Counted from the stretch's first letter, positions 50,729-63,552 are shown. The stretch is DNA of 64,000 nucleotides from Rhynchonema sp. JSB1_4 (GCA_030248065.1 JASAMV010007517.1:1-64000), one strand, 5' to 3'. The notes: generated by a model not told the origin, from the sequence alone. Numbers and translations are program-made.

Positions 50729-52420
50729 ACAGCACTGTAGACTCTCACAGTGTTTACACGTTTATATGCAATCTTGTGCGAAATCATGTCAGATACATAA
50801 TCATGCAATTTGTGGACTGATATCTTTGACAATTGTATAACACTGAAAATTGTGGTTTCAACCCGGTGGTTAAAGCTGTAAGTAATAGCACTTGCAAAGT
50901 ATCTATGCAGGTTGTACTTGTTGCGCTATCGTTTTTATAGTGCCGTGTTATTAATGTATAATACATTTGTTTATGCTTTGTTCACTTCGGGCTATGTATG
51001 CCATCATGGTTGTGTACTTTGTTTGTCTCGTAATTTATTGTGGTTTTTTATGTTTGCATTTTATATTTAGTTGACCAACTATCGCTACAGTATTTCTGTG
51101 ATTAAGTGAATTTTCTTAAATTCCATTAACTGCCTTTCTACACATAAATTTTACTAGAATATATCTATTATTTTACTTGTTTTATTTCATAAAACGTGTC
51201 TTAAGTGTAGTGCAACATGTATTTTTGTCTTCAGTGCAAAATTGTATCTCTATCACAGCACGTAAAGATGCCCAAATCAATGTAATAACATGATGTTATT
51301 ATTTTATTCAATTATTTCTATGGTGACCGAGCACCGCAATTTTCGGATAATGCGTTTTGAAATATGAACAACAATTATTGTAATTATTTTACCACGTTAT
51401 CGGACCGAAGAAGATAAAATAAGTTTAAAGTATCGATTAGATCTTTTTTGTCAATGCAAGAACAGAAAAAACGCGTTTTTTTAAATTTTTGTGAGTATGA
51501 TGGTAAAACTGTAATAATAACCAGGTCGGCTGTTTTTTTCACAAAAATATGGAGATAAACGCCCTATGCACCCCAGACCAGACGTGAACTTTGCACAGAA
51601 AACAGAAACCAACACACAGACCAAAAATACACATAAAATCTGGACGTTTGCTGACTTGGGTAGCGATAACCTGCGTGCGGGTGTCGTATTATGTAAAGGT
51701 ATTGAATGCACACGGGGTAACAATCGCCTATTCGAAATTTATTTTCGTATTTTATTTATGAACGTGCGCGTTTCACTCACTCGGTCAGTGGGAGTATTTT
51801 CGTGTGGTTGGACCTGCGTCAAAAGTTGTGGATGTACACTGCAACTGCATCATTCACATTTACCGGAGCTTTCCAGCTGGAGCAGTCAGATATTCGGAAA
51901 AAGTGCGAAAATCCTACTTTTTGTCAAGAATGTTTATCCCAAGACCCAAATAGAGCCCCTGGGAGGGGTTCTATTTGGAAAGTCCGGCAAACAAGCACAG
52001 GCTGCTATGGTCAAGAAAACAGCCAACTTGTTAAACACAGTCATTTTGGCAGAAAAATAGGCACCGAAAAAGAGAATCATTAATCCCAAATAAACCCCAT
52101 GGGGCTCTATTTGGAAAATCTACCGAATTGAGCCCCATGGGGCACTATTCGTGGAGGGGGACTGCAGACGGAAAACTGCGGTTCATGTGGTGCACCCGTT
52201 TGTGCGTGCGATGTAATACTTACGTATGTACATACTCGGGTTTATTTAAACCTAGATGCGCAAAAACGTTTAACGTCTGATTTTCCATTTCTAAATTCAA
52301 CTTATTTATCACGATGTGATTTTAAAAACCAGATAGGTATTGAATAGTGACTGCACTTAAATTGCTTCCAGAAAATCAGTGGCGGATAAATAGCGATTGT
52401 TTCAACAAAACTACTAGAAA
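50729..52420. other. RalGAP 3' UTR and intergenic region
   Basis: AT-rich sequence without a recognised gene. A degenerate AATAGAGCCCC / CCCCATGGGG cluster lies at 51940-52150. The 164-codon frame at 51566-52060 overlaps that repeat and has no domain. Confidence 0.5.
51940..52150. repeat. AATAGAGCCCC and CCCCATGGGG repeat cluster
   Basis: AAATAGAGCCCCTGGGAGG, AAATAAACCCCATGGGGCTC and GAGCCCCATGGGGCACTAT are related units with palindromic centres. They are similar to the units at 29118-29470. Confidence 0.5.
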
Positions 52421-55400
52421 ATGGGCGAAAGTTCACCAGTTGATGCGGACCTTCAACGAGGCATTGAAAGCATTCGTAACTCAATGGGAAAGGAAATCCC
52501 GTCAGATCTAAATACCGATTTCAACCTGCATCGCTGGTGGCATGCTTACAATGGCGATTTGGAGCTGATTTGTGCACATTTCCGCACCCAAATTGCAAAT
52601 CGGCGAGCTGCTGGTTACGGGAATGTGGAGGAATTTATGGCAAACTTCTTCGATCTGCCTGATGTGAAGAAATGTGCGCCCTACATTGCAATGAGTCGAA
52701 AACACGCCGTGCATGAGAGGGACAACGCGCTTGTGTTCGTGGAGGGATGCGTGACCGAACCGGGAAAGGTCGCTTCAGTCTACTTCACTCTTTATAGTGA
52801 ATTGTTTCGTGTTGAAACCCAGGTGTTCGTTAATAATTTACTGTTGACGTACAGTTTCGAATGCAGTATACTGCTGCCTGATTTCTGATTGTCTACGCCT
52901 ATCGATACCACTTGAATTGTGCAACAATGAATAATGCGCCACATGGTTGCCGTTTTGACCCCGTTTTCACAGACGGATGGTCACCAGGGCATCGTCATTG
53001 CTAATGTATGTATATTCTGACAATTCTTTTGGGAGAAACTTTTCAGCAGGGTGCCTGAATTGACAAGGAGGAATCAGGCCAAAAGAATTTGAATTGGTTT
53101 CGGCGGGAAAGCTGTTTTCGCGTTTCTTTTTCTTTTTCTTTCTTTTTTTGGACTTTTTTTGATGCAAACAGGACAGTAATTTGCAAATTTGACGCGTTAT
53201 AAATTAAAAAATTAAGTTAAATTATACGCGTTCTGTGTTGTTCTCTGCGTGTGGCAGGCACACCAGCAAGGATAACAAGAACTAAAGACACAAATGGTGT
53301 GATGATCTTGCGGAAGGAGCTGTTCATGCTTGATAACCATATGGTTTCGATTAAAATCTTCTCCCAATGACTCTAAAAACACAATGAATGAGAGCCTCGA
53401 ATGTTGCAGTTGGTGCGCGTGTTCAGTGCGAGTGACTACATTCGTTTCTACCACGCGTGTTGCGAATACTTTCTGCAGAAAATCTTGCAACAAGAACAAA
53501 AAACCGGTCGGCCATCACAGGTAATAATGACGTTATGATGTCATTGGAGAATTCTGAGATCACATAAATTCAGGGTATCTGCATCTACGACATGTCCGGT
53601 ATGAAAATGCTGAGTTTCATCAACCCGATGGCCCCGATCAATCGACTGCTTTTTGCTCGAGTTCAATTGTGGCAGGTTAGTGGTTGTTCTGATATGCTTT
53701 GCATTTGCAAAGTTTTTATTATTTTTTCGTGCGTACAACACAGGATCCAGCTTGGTGATCGGATCTGTGCTGACATGACATGACTTTGTATCAGTGACAT
53801 TCCAGTTGATGCTACCAGTTTCGACCAGCTTAACACTTGTTCCCAGATCAAAGCAAACAACTCTAACGGTGGTCAGTTCTTGGCACCAATAAATCTCTTT
53901 GTGTCCTTAATTTAAAGAGCAAGTTTGGCAGCTTGGATTTATGGGATCTGTAGCCACCATTAATGGGCGTGATAACAAAAATAAGAACTTTGCCTTGCTG
54001 ATTCAGGATTTCTACGCCGAATTATTGCGCAAAGTCGTGATCGTGAACGCGCCAGTGGCACTGTCGGCTGTGTGGAAGATTATGTCGTGGATGATACACA
54101 AGAAATACCACACTCGATTTGTATTCGTGAATAAACACGAGGAAATATTCGGTCGGTTCGGCGTCTACTGCTGCACTTTGTGATGGCAGTCTTCCAAAAA
54201 CTGACTGCTTCGATTTTTCGTGCGATGTATGTACTTCCTGCATGCAATCGTTTCGAGCACATGCATACCACCATTTGAAATGCAGTTTGCTGGCAGCTGA
54301 GTGGATTTGGCCACTCTGTCTGGACCCGAACGCATAATTTTTGACCGTTAGAATCCTCCATGATGTTTCGAAGACTGTATGAGTGCGACCTTCGTAAAAA
54401 TCACATCACAGATGGTCACATCAACTAATCACATGGTCGGGCTCCGACCCCGATGCCCTTTTGGTCACATTTTCTTGGGAAAGAGGTGATTGCACTTGCA
54501 CATGTAAGCCAGTGACGAGGGACCGACAACGGGAGCGCGCTGTGCAACATTTCACAAGGTTTGTTCTTCCAGACCACCTCGACCCCATCACCGTACCGCG
54601 TGCGTTTGGCGGCAAGTTGGAGGACACGAGTGGTTACGCGGCAAATGCTGCACTTTGTTACAATGATCGTGTGTTGATTACTGACGGTGATTATTATCAA
54701 GTGGGACACGCATGGAAACAAACGGGGTACAAGGGACCTACGCCCGGACATCTCACATCAACGCATATTGGCAGGGGTCACACTCATGTGATCAGAGTTG
54801 AGGTTGGTCTTGTGCGGCCTTCGGCGACTTTTCTGCGTTCGCACAAGCAATGGGTGATATTTTCGAAACGGTGTAAAGGTCAGTTGGGTGTAAAGGTCGG
54901 TGGAAAGCTCGGTCGACAGCTCAGTGTGATAGACCTCGGTGTAAACTTGAAACATTCCACGTTAATAACAGGCAATGTTTCACGTTTACACCGAGCTACG
55001 CCGAGCGAGCTTTCGACCGAACTTTACACCGACCTTTACGCCCAACTGACCTTTACACCGTTTCGAAAATTCCACCCAATGATGTTTTACGCCAAAGCCA
55101 GCTCCACGTAGTCATCTGGTGCACACCTGCGGCGGCAACCAAGCACATTGCTGTGATGCTCGGGAATACGGGTCATAAGACATTGCTTGCAACTGAAACA
55201 TTTTGATCTTGGTGGCCGCGTAACACTGTTTGTATTGTTTATTGAAAGCCCACCTGGCTGATGTTTCAGTCGATGTTCATATAAACCGATTACTTTCATG
55301 ACTGTCAACAGACGGCTACACTTTTTTCAGGCAGAGAAGATGACTGAAATCCTGTGGCACTGGCGCAGTTCGGGAGAATTGGAGTTCAGTGTTGTGTTTG

Positions 55401-55745
55401 TCGATGGTCAGTTCGTTGATATATTTGAAAACACACTCTACCCTTTTTATGGTGAATTTAGTTCCCATTCGTAAGTCATCGAAAACAGCGGGTCTCGATC
55501 ACGTCTCTGGGGCCGACAGTACAGTACATTGATGGTTTCGCACAAATGAAGCGTCCACAAATCTTTTTTTTTCAGATACAGATTCGCAATACATGGTGCA
55601 TCCGCAGTTCAAACTTGTCACACCGAAATTGCCAGAGGAAGGCGTACTCAAATGCGCCATGACAGGCAGCTATGAATTGACGTTTCAGAACACCAGCCAT
55701 TACGTGGGTGTTACGCTGCAACACTCAGTTGTTAACATGAAGTGA
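52421..55745 (+). CDS. SEC14-like lipid-binding protein with C-terminal GOLD domain
   Basis: Eight exons join in phase to 404 residues: 52421-52768, 52973-53005, 53410-53520, 53574-53675, 54007-54151, 54573-54802, 55331-55406 and 55576-55745. The N-terminal CRAL-TRIO-N helical region (LHRWWHAYNGDLELICAHFR) is followed by the SEC14 lipid-binding fold, with GICIYDMSGM, KVVIVNAPVALSAVWKIM and the family signature PRAFGG. A GOLD beta-domain closes the protein (LWHWRSSGELEFSVVF, CAMTGSYELTFQN). This is the layout of SEC14L1-4/TAP proteins and nematode CTG proteins. They carry hydrophobic ligands or phosphoinositides in the cytosol and at Golgi or endosomal membranes; the ligand here is unknown. 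A palindromic MITE sits in the intron 47 bases after the 54802 donor. Confidence 0.94.
54850..55079. mobile_element. Long palindromic MITE
   Basis: The whole 230 bp is close to a perfect inverted repeat. TGGGTGATATTTTCGAAACG at the left pairs with CGTTTCGAAAATTCCACCCA at the right. The arms carry repeats of GTGTAAAGGTC and GTAAAGGTCGG, and the centre is ATTCCACGTTAATAACAGGC. A second, truncated copy is at 28585-28800. Confidence 0.85.
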
Positions 55746-58700
55746 AGATGAATTTGTGTGCATATCTTGGGGCCGTCTCAACTTTGAAGGCAAGTCGTGG
55801 TCGAAATAATATTAACGGGACGTATTACATGACTACGGCGGTCGGATAACTACTTGCAAATGCACATATTTTTATTGTTTCAACCGCATTTTGCGAGCGA
55901 GTTGCAGCACCAGCTAAAATTGACCAATGCAAAAGTTTCTGGGTAAACAACGAACAACACAGATCAAAATTAGTGCAGCAACTTCGTCACAACACAAAAC
56001 ACGGCCCAAACGAAAATTGCCTTTGGCAAGCGCCGTGGTCCAACCGTATATACACACTACGATACGAACACGATTTGGCTTTGAAGTTTGACACCCAACT
56101 GTATTTACATGTGTGCCCCACATGTGGGGATCTGTATCGGGCGGTATGCCGATACCCGATACTTGGGAAATGCCGATACCCGATACTTCGAAAATAACCC
56201 GATATTGCCAAAATACCAACAAAACTACCGATTTTATGGCAAAACTGAGGTTTCTGGCATACGTCGCGCGGGATTTTTTTGATTGTGAGACGATACCTCA
56301 TCCCGAGCGATACCTCATGTTGCGCAGTACCTGATTCTGCGACAATACCTCATGTCCCTGTACCTCATTCTGCGACAATACCTCATGTCTCAGCGTCCCA
56401 TAGTTAAGAGGGAACGAGCAGTTTCGTGCTGATTGTGTGCTGTTAACATGGGTTGGGAAACTCAAACTTGGGTTGCACTTTTGTCTAATGGGTACGCACT
56501 CACAGCATGCAAACATGAAGCTGAAGGTTGCAGCGATTGCGAAGGAGCATGTGAACTGTAAATTGTGCATTCAGGTCAAACTACCCTCCAACAAGATGAA
56601 CGTCATAATTTACACGCATTCGAAACTTTAGAAGCTTGTGAGAAAACAGTACGTCGCATGCCATTGAAACCATATATCAATCGAATCCGCTCGTCAAGAC
56701 GCATATGACGGTGCAAGGTAAAATGCTATTGGTTAATTCACGTGACCACAAGACTGGTTAAGGATGCATGAAGTCCATGTGTGAATGCACCAGTGAGTGA
56801 AAAAGCAGCATAAAGTTGCACGTTTCGCAACTGTTTCCGCATAAAACAGTTCTACACCCCTGGTGTGAGCGTTTACAAGTATTATAGAACATAATTGATT
56901 CACATTCACTTCAAATGATAAGCTCGTTGGTCAAGGAACTCTGTCACAATAGTTTGTGGGAGGCTGTTATTGAGACGACGATTCCATATATTTTCCACAA
57001 GGTGCACAATAATTGTTCATTTTTAGGCCTGGGGCACAACTGGTCATTAAGAGACCTAGATCACTATAATTATTATATCACTGTGCTGCGCAAGTTAGAG
57101 CTCTGTGTTACTTACTATTGGTTGTTATCATGCCCATTGCATGCGATTGCACGCAAACTTGCCACATCTTGCCTGCTTAGACACGAGCGCATTTCTCACT
57201 TATTTTGAAATATGAAATTAGAAATGAAATAAAGTATGTGTTTTTGATGCTAATTATTCAATAATGATGTGCAAAAACGCAAGTTTCACCAAGCTAACGT
57301 ATGGTATGTATGTACCTATGTATGCATGTAGCTGGTGTCATAGCGAGAGCACTGTATTATATCACTGCCGCACACGAGACCGCTGTATTTCTATTGGCTG
57401 AAATCATGCCCATTGGATGCGGCTGAGATCACCATTTCTTGGTTGCCTTGCCTGCTAATGCCACGAATGCATGGTTTAGCTTAATCGGCCTGAACTAATC
57501 TCCTTTATTTAGCAACCTACTTTTGTGCATTGCGGGCAGATGAATTACTGTTGACACAATCAAAATGTTAAAAAACTCACGTTTACCAAGGTAGGCACCC
57601 ATGTTCAGAGGTACGTACTGTTTCAAAGTTTCGAAAGTTTTGGAATCCAGTATTGTTTGAGTGCTGCACCTGGTTTTACCCTAGAAAAACTGCTTTATCA
57701 ACTGACGTTTGCTGTGCCATTCGATTGTTGGTATTCCAGTGTTTTTCACGAAAATGTGAATTGGTATAACTGTTTATTTTTAGCTGGAAGCGATAAAATC
57801 TTCTTGAACACATCACCTCAGATTGTATCAATACCATGCTACATACATTATACCGTGATTCATTGGGATCCTGCACCAATTTACAGCAATTGTCACGTCC
57901 ATCGCATGCGACAACAACAGTTTTGTTGTCTGTCATTCCTTGCTGATTCATAGTACGGATGCATGATCAGCTAGATACCGCCTTTTGACGCCACCTATTC
58001 AGAAAGGTATACTTTTGAAGGTCCTTTGCATTCAGTGGGGCAACTTGTGACCACGCGCTGGTGTACTGTGCGCTTATAACAGCTTATTCTATCGTGCTTT
58101 GTATCATTCATCTGTGAAACACGCCACACTGGTCAACGTGCCCATGAAACATCAGTACGAACGACAGGCAAGTGTCTACTTCACGTAGCAACCGACGCTT
58201 TGCCCGTATATCAAGCTTCTAATAGACGGACACCAAGAGCCCATAAACGCACATTGCCCCTAACAAGCTCCTTATAGAGGGGCAAACGGTGTGATTTTTC
58301 ACCGCTGGGCGCGAGCTAAACCAACACCCCACGCTAACTCCACATTCAGTTGCATTCGTGACGTGCAACTGCTAGGTGCGTGTTGCCCTTGGTTACCATG
58401 GCAACCAGTACACTGCATGAGGGTGTACGGTATTTCACGTGAGGTCTTTTCCATATGACATGAGGTATTGTCGCAGCATGAGGTTTTTCGACTTGCGCAT
58501 GAGGTACTGCGCAGCATGAGGTATTTTCGCACATGAGGTATTGTCGCAGAATGAGGTACCGTCCCCGGACCGATTTTTTGAGATGGCCGTTGAGTACTGC
58601 GCGCAACAAATTTTTTCATAAAAATCTTGCTCTGTTGTTGTGTCATGCAACGTGAAAATAGCTCTCATACATTTTAAAATTTTTTATGATCGCAAAACAA

Positions 58701-59163
58701 TGAATATCTGCAGACCTGTTTTTGAGAACTGGTTTTTAATCGCGAAAAGTGTAATACCCGATAGCCGATACTTTTTGGGTGCCGACACCCGATACCTTCC
58801 GATCCCTACCAACATGTGAGTAACTCACATTATCTTTTGAGACCAGTAGTGATAATAGTCATTGTCATTTGTTACTACTTACTTTTATTAGTGCCATAAT
58901 TGTATAATAAGCAACTTGCACACAGACAGATCAACGTTGTATGATACAATGAACTGAACTCCGAAAAACGTTTCTGTTTATAAACATGGCAGTTGCATGC
59001 ACACCAGTACCAGGACATCATACCTAATTATTCTAAATTGTCACATTTTGTACTCAATACTGTACAAATAGATACGATTTCGAAAAAAACGAACAAGACC
59101 GAAATTTTGAGCGAACGACCACCAAAACATACAAAAATTAGCAAACCACAAACCCTATGTTTG
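55746..59163. other. Convergent intergenic region, SEC14/GOLD gene to NDUFA9
   Basis: 3.4 kb between two convergent genes, most of it inside a foldback-like structure (56128-58806). TTTTATTA near 58880 would be a minus-strand AATAAA for NDUFA9. No coding exon was supported. Confidence 0.55.
56128..58806. mobile_element. Foldback-like structure with inverted minisatellite arms
   Basis: The left arm (56128-56400) has CCGATACCCGATACTT units followed by ACAATACCTCATG units. The right arm (58436-58806) has the same units in reverse order and orientation (CATGAGGTATTGTCGC, then GTGCCGACACCCGATACC). The ends GGGATC / GATCCC match. The 2-kb middle has no recognised gene. This resembles foldback (FB) elements; target duplications were not found. 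Confidence 0.6.
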
Positions 59164-62100
59164 TTATACATAGACTGGTGTGTAGTGTTTGAAATCTTTA
59201 GCGGTAGTCTTTAGTGGCTGTCTAAGTTGATCCTGTCGTTTTCTAACATTCGGCGCGTACAACGGCGGGTAGTGGACCATTTCGGGTGGATCTTCTTCGT
59301 GAAAATGGGGCAGGTGGCGCGCTTCGCTCATGTCCAACTGAAAAAAGCAGCAGTTTTGTTGAGTGACTATAAGTGTGCAACTATAATAGTTTAATTTCAT
59401 TTCAAGTGAGTAGAAAGTGTATTTTGCACCTGCAATTTTTTCATTTGCACTCAAAAAGTTCCAGATCGCGCGCAATTTGTACCCAGAATCGGAAACTCCC
59501 GAGCATTATCACGCAATACATTCGAAATTTCAAAGTTGCAAAGTGCATCCAGGACTTTGAAATAAAAAAACCCTGACACCAACAACCAACCTCTAATAGA
59601 TTAATCCTATTGGCCCATTCATAAATGTGCATGTTCTGCGCGCCGATCACATCCGACAGCAGTGGCACACCGGTGAGACGGTCGGAGTGCATTTCCTGGC
59701 GAATCGGTGAAACAACATCGACAGGTATTTTGGTGAAAAAGATGCACGGCAACATATTATTTAATCTTCACAATTGGTCCGGGGTCGGGCTAGTCGGAAT
59801 TGGCCTAGCATTGGTTCAGCACTCCTTTGGACTGACAATAGAGGTTTATTGATGGGATGCGGACGACAACAATTTTGATCAACGTAAACATTTTTATCAG
59901 TTGCCTGGGAATAAGTTTCACGCTGGTCGAGCTCAGTGACATGAGGGTGGTTCGCACAAAAACTAACTTTTGGTCAGAGCAGAACAGACCACCCCTGACC
60001 GGATCATATTTTTAATAACAACACAGCATTTTGTGCGAGCAAAAAAGACCAACGTAGTTTTCGAGAATTTCCCAGTTGAATTGAGGCTCCCATTTCAGAT
60101 ATCGGCCCTTGAAATCGAACAGGTTGACAAATGCTCTGGAAGAATAAATACAACGCGAATAAAATGTCTGGCAGAATAAACACCAAAAACAACCGAAACA
60201 CACGTACGTAAACAACGGATGATAGCCATTGTAGATGAGACCAACAGGCCTGCGACCAGTACAGTAGCGCATAAATCGCACCATATCGTACAACTGGTAG
60301 CAATACGGACTGGAAAGCAAAATTTTGGGGGGAATCCTGTTGCCCTTGTGTTGTAAATGTTTCTGAAGTCAAAGTTTTTACAATTGACAAAGAACCATAC
60401 TTACCCAACGAATTCGATAGTCTTGCCATCCCATGATGGGTCATTCACCAGCGTTGCTATGCCGTTTGAAACGTCGGTATTCTGAAGCAACCGAAATGAA
60501 CATAAAATTCATTCAAAGAAACTGAACAAAAAAGGCGAATAATTGACGACTTGCTTCAACAGGCATCTTGTACGTATGTTTGCCGGCGCGGTAGACGGGC
60601 GTGCCCAGATAATCGGCATCACGAGCTGAAAATAGACAAGATTGACCGGCTGTGGGAGCAAAGGTAATTTGAGCACAAAACACAGATTTGCACCAACGTT
60701 TGCACACAAAGCTTTTCGTGAAATGATCTCCCAGCCCGAATATCACCGAAGGTCGCACAATAATGGCGTTCGGAAATTCCTCACGCACTGCTTGCTCGCC
60801 GAGCGCCTGCAAAATTTATTGATGGAGAAACTTGTTGTTTGTTATGTTGCATGAACCTTGTGTACAAGTTCAAAAAAAATCATGCTGCCCCTTTTTATGG
60901 CGACGGACGATCGGAGGAAACTGCATTTTCGGTCATTAAGAATTGTTACTAATCGTGGGCTTGTGGCAATCGTTGCGTGAAAGCCAGATTGGGGGCGAAA
61001 ATGTCAAAAATTATCACTCACTAAATTCAGCGATCCCCACCGTAGTAAAGTGTCACCATAAAAAGGGTACATGTGTTGACAAACCCAACGCGCACCTTGC
61101 TCTTGAGGAACTGTGATCCGCCGGGAATTCTGAATTGTTCTGGTGTTTCAGTTGCATTCATGCTGGAAACATGTATGAAACGTTGCACACCCATTTCGCG
61201 CGCGATACGGGCCAAACGTCGAGCGCCATCAACGTGCACGTCGTTGTACGAGTACTTTCTGACAAATTATCGTGCAGCTCATTTGACTTGAAATCACGTT
61301 GTCTTGCGCAGCACAGCATTCACTGTATAGTGGGTTTCAAGCAGTGTGATGGCAGGCCAATCGAACCAAGATACTTTGGGGGGGGAAGGTTCCGGAGTTA
61401 CTCGAGATGCCCCCAGAAGCTGCCCAAGATATTGGTCGCACAATGACTAAATCAGAATTCATCTACCCTGATCTTCAGGTTCAACCTTAATCACTAAGCT
61501 ACTTGTATTTTTGACAAAACATTTTCAGCTAAAAATAATCTAGCAGATCAACCACGTTGCCGCAGGTCTGAAACATTCTCTTTACTACATACTTTGTGTG
61601 CGATCACGCAACGCAACGTCATTGCCCCGTCACTTTCCCTCTTCACGATTCAGGAAAAAAATTTGACCAATTCTTATATAGTCATTGTGCGACCAATACC
61701 CGTGTGGTCCGTCAAAAGGCGAAAAAGGCCCTTGTTTTTGCATGCAATTTTACTGCAAAATAGGCCAAAAAATGGGTACTTTCTGATATTTTGGCCGAAA
61801 ATTGGCCTGAAATGACCATTTTTGGGTGTTTGCGCGCGGACCGCGCGATTTTTAGATGTTCCGAGGTCGAAAAACACCCATTTTGCCTTTGAAAAGCATA
61901 AATATGCTGACTCGAGACTTCAAGATACCCTTTGGAGCCGGCTCGCGATAGATACCCTTCCCCCATCATCCCCCATAAGGGTTGACACGAGATAGATACC
62001 CCTCAGGTGGGGCGGTGGGGGAATCCCCATCCCCCAGCCACTACAGTGGATTCAAGACACTACACACGTGTCTTACTTGGTCTCATAACGCTTGCCGATC

Positions 62101-63439
62101 AAATTGATGACCACGTTGCTGTATTTGACCGCCTTTCGGATGGCTTCCTCGTCACGCAATTCGAACGGCTAAGAAAAGGGGATGTGTGGTCTGGGGGACT
62201 GACTTTAAGCAAAAACAGTATGAAAAGAGAATGACGGGAACCCACGAAAAACAGAATCTGTCCAAGATCGCCCACTATTTTCAAATGTCGCACGTCCATC
62301 GGGTCGCAGCGATGTGGAATCACAATTTGCGTGCCATCTCGCGCTAAATTAGGAATTGAAAAGTAGTTCAATTTAACAAAATTCCTGCACACAAAGCTTC
62401 AAAAAAGGCCACTTGCGTGACGCGTTTACAGTGGTATTATATTATAGTATACTGCGCATCAATGAACATCATCAGTGAAGTGAGTTGAGGGGTCTATCTT
62501 TAATTTTTTTCCCGATACTCTGGGCCGGGTGTAATTATTTAATAATAATTTAATAATAATAATGTGTAATAATTTAATGTATTACATCTGGGCAGTGATG
62601 TGGTTGAGGGTATGGGGGTATTACCCCCCCCAACCGCTAGGTAGCTTTCTTGCTCCGAAACCCATACCATCCCAAACTGGCTAGCTAGCTTTCTTGCTCC
62701 GGTCATCAAGTAAGAAAAGTGTTGATTTTAGTGCCAAAATGGTCAAATTCGTTCAAATTTTCTCACACGTGCACAAAAATACGCATTTTAAGGCTTATTT
62801 TAGCATAATTTAGACCAAATTTTATACCCCTGTTTTTTGACTTCTGGACCAATACCCCCAAATAGGGGTACCCGGCTAGCTTGCTAGCTTTCTTGTGCCG
62901 GTCCCCTGCAGCTAGCTAGCTTTCTTGCTCGGACCAACTACATCACTGCATCTGGGTATTAATTTCATGTGCAAAGCAGATGTCGAATTTGTAAAAGCAA
63001 ATTGACGAACCTAACATAACCGTGACCGCGGAACCTCCCAATATTTAGGCATAAATTATACGTGAAAAGAAAAAATGACCGACAACTAACTTTATTAAAT
63101 TAACTAACCAATCCGATTCACCACATGTTTTCCCTGTTTTCCGGACGCTCCGAAGATGGTGCACACGTTTCCCGAGAAACTCGACCGACCGCCACTGCCC
63201 TTCTTCAACGACGCCAACAGACCAGTGCGTTTGGGGGGCTCGGGCCGCACAGACACCGCTGAGTCGTCTCGCGGTGATTGACTGTCAGCCTAAATTGCAT
63301 CAAGAATGTGCTCTCAGTGTTGGTAGGTAACAAACACCCGGCACAACTGAACCCGAATCCGTGTCGTTGATAGCGCGCACGATGACGGCCCCATTCTCGC
63401 AGCAATCACCAGAGGCCCTTGAGCCCGTCGAAGCAGCAT
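59164..63439 (-). CDS. NDUFA9: NADH dehydrogenase (complex I) 39-kDa subunit, NDUFA9
   Basis: Twelve minus-strand exons join in phase to 447 residues: 63439-63336, 63281-63109, 62343-62246, 62168-62077, 61258-61096, 60806-60698, 60625-60561, 60481-60405, 60309-60208, 60135-60054, 59695-59591 and 59337-59164. The first exon is an Arg-rich mitochondrial presequence ([17 protein letters not shown]). An SDR-type Rossmann fold follows with the nucleotide motif [11 protein letters not shown]. Family motifs are [65 protein letters not shown] and [13 protein letters not shown]9 binds NADPH and stabilises the junction of the matrix and membrane arms of complex I; it is not a catalytic dehydrogenase. 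Its introns hold two hAT-like MITEs, one interrupted by another element in the 61259-62076 intron, and a GATCGG-family repeat. Confidence 0.96.
60885..61075. repeat. Intronic dispersed repeat, GATCGG family
   Basis: GACGATCGGAGGAAACTGCA, TTTTCGGTCATTAAGAAT, ending GTGTCACCATAAAAAGGGTA. It is one of the longer copies and lies in an NDUFA9 intron. Confidence 0.55.
61342..62048. mobile_element. hAT-like MITE interrupted by a second MITE (NDUFA9 intron)
   Basis: The left end is CAGTGTGATGGCAGG and the right end CCAGCCACTACAGTG. The flanks GTTTCAAG (61334-61341) and GATTCAAG (62049-62056) are a 7-of-8 duplication. The interior matches 42358-42728 in reverse over its whole length, apart from the 265-bp TA-flanked insertion at 61432-61696. 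Confidence 0.82.
61432..61696. mobile_element. TA-flanked MITE with tRNA-like core, copy 2 (nested)
   Basis: The ends TTGGTCGCACAATGACT and AGTCATTGTGCGACCAA are perfect inverted repeats. TA flanks both sides, and the empty-site sequence AAGATACCC is preserved in the related element at 42358. In reverse it carries TAGCTTAGTGATTAAG, matching the tRNA-like A box of copy 1. Confidence 0.88.
62593..62948. mobile_element. hAT-like MITE with perfect 8-bp TSD (NDUFA9 intron)
   Basis: The ends CAGTGATGTGGTTG and CCAACTACATCACTG are inverted repeats with one mismatch. The flanks are identical: CATCTGGG (62585-62592 and 62949-62956). The interior carries GCTAGCTTTCTTGCTCCG repeats around an AT-rich core. 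No coding frame. Confidence 0.87.
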
Positions 63440-63552
63440 TGTGTGCTGCGTTCCGGTTTTGGCAATTTCACCTGAAAAGAGAAATGCTGAGGCTACAGGT
63501 CGGTGGCTTGGGAAATGGTGCAGTGGCAGTGCAACGATATAGTCATAGCCAC

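Noticed and set aside
51566..52060. 164-codon frame as a gene
   Set aside because: No domain or splice context, and it overlaps the AATAGAGCCCC repeat.
54461..55111. 216-codon open frame on the plus strand
   Set aside because: The true exon is 54573-54802 by phase and homology. The remainder reads into introns and the palindromic MITE.
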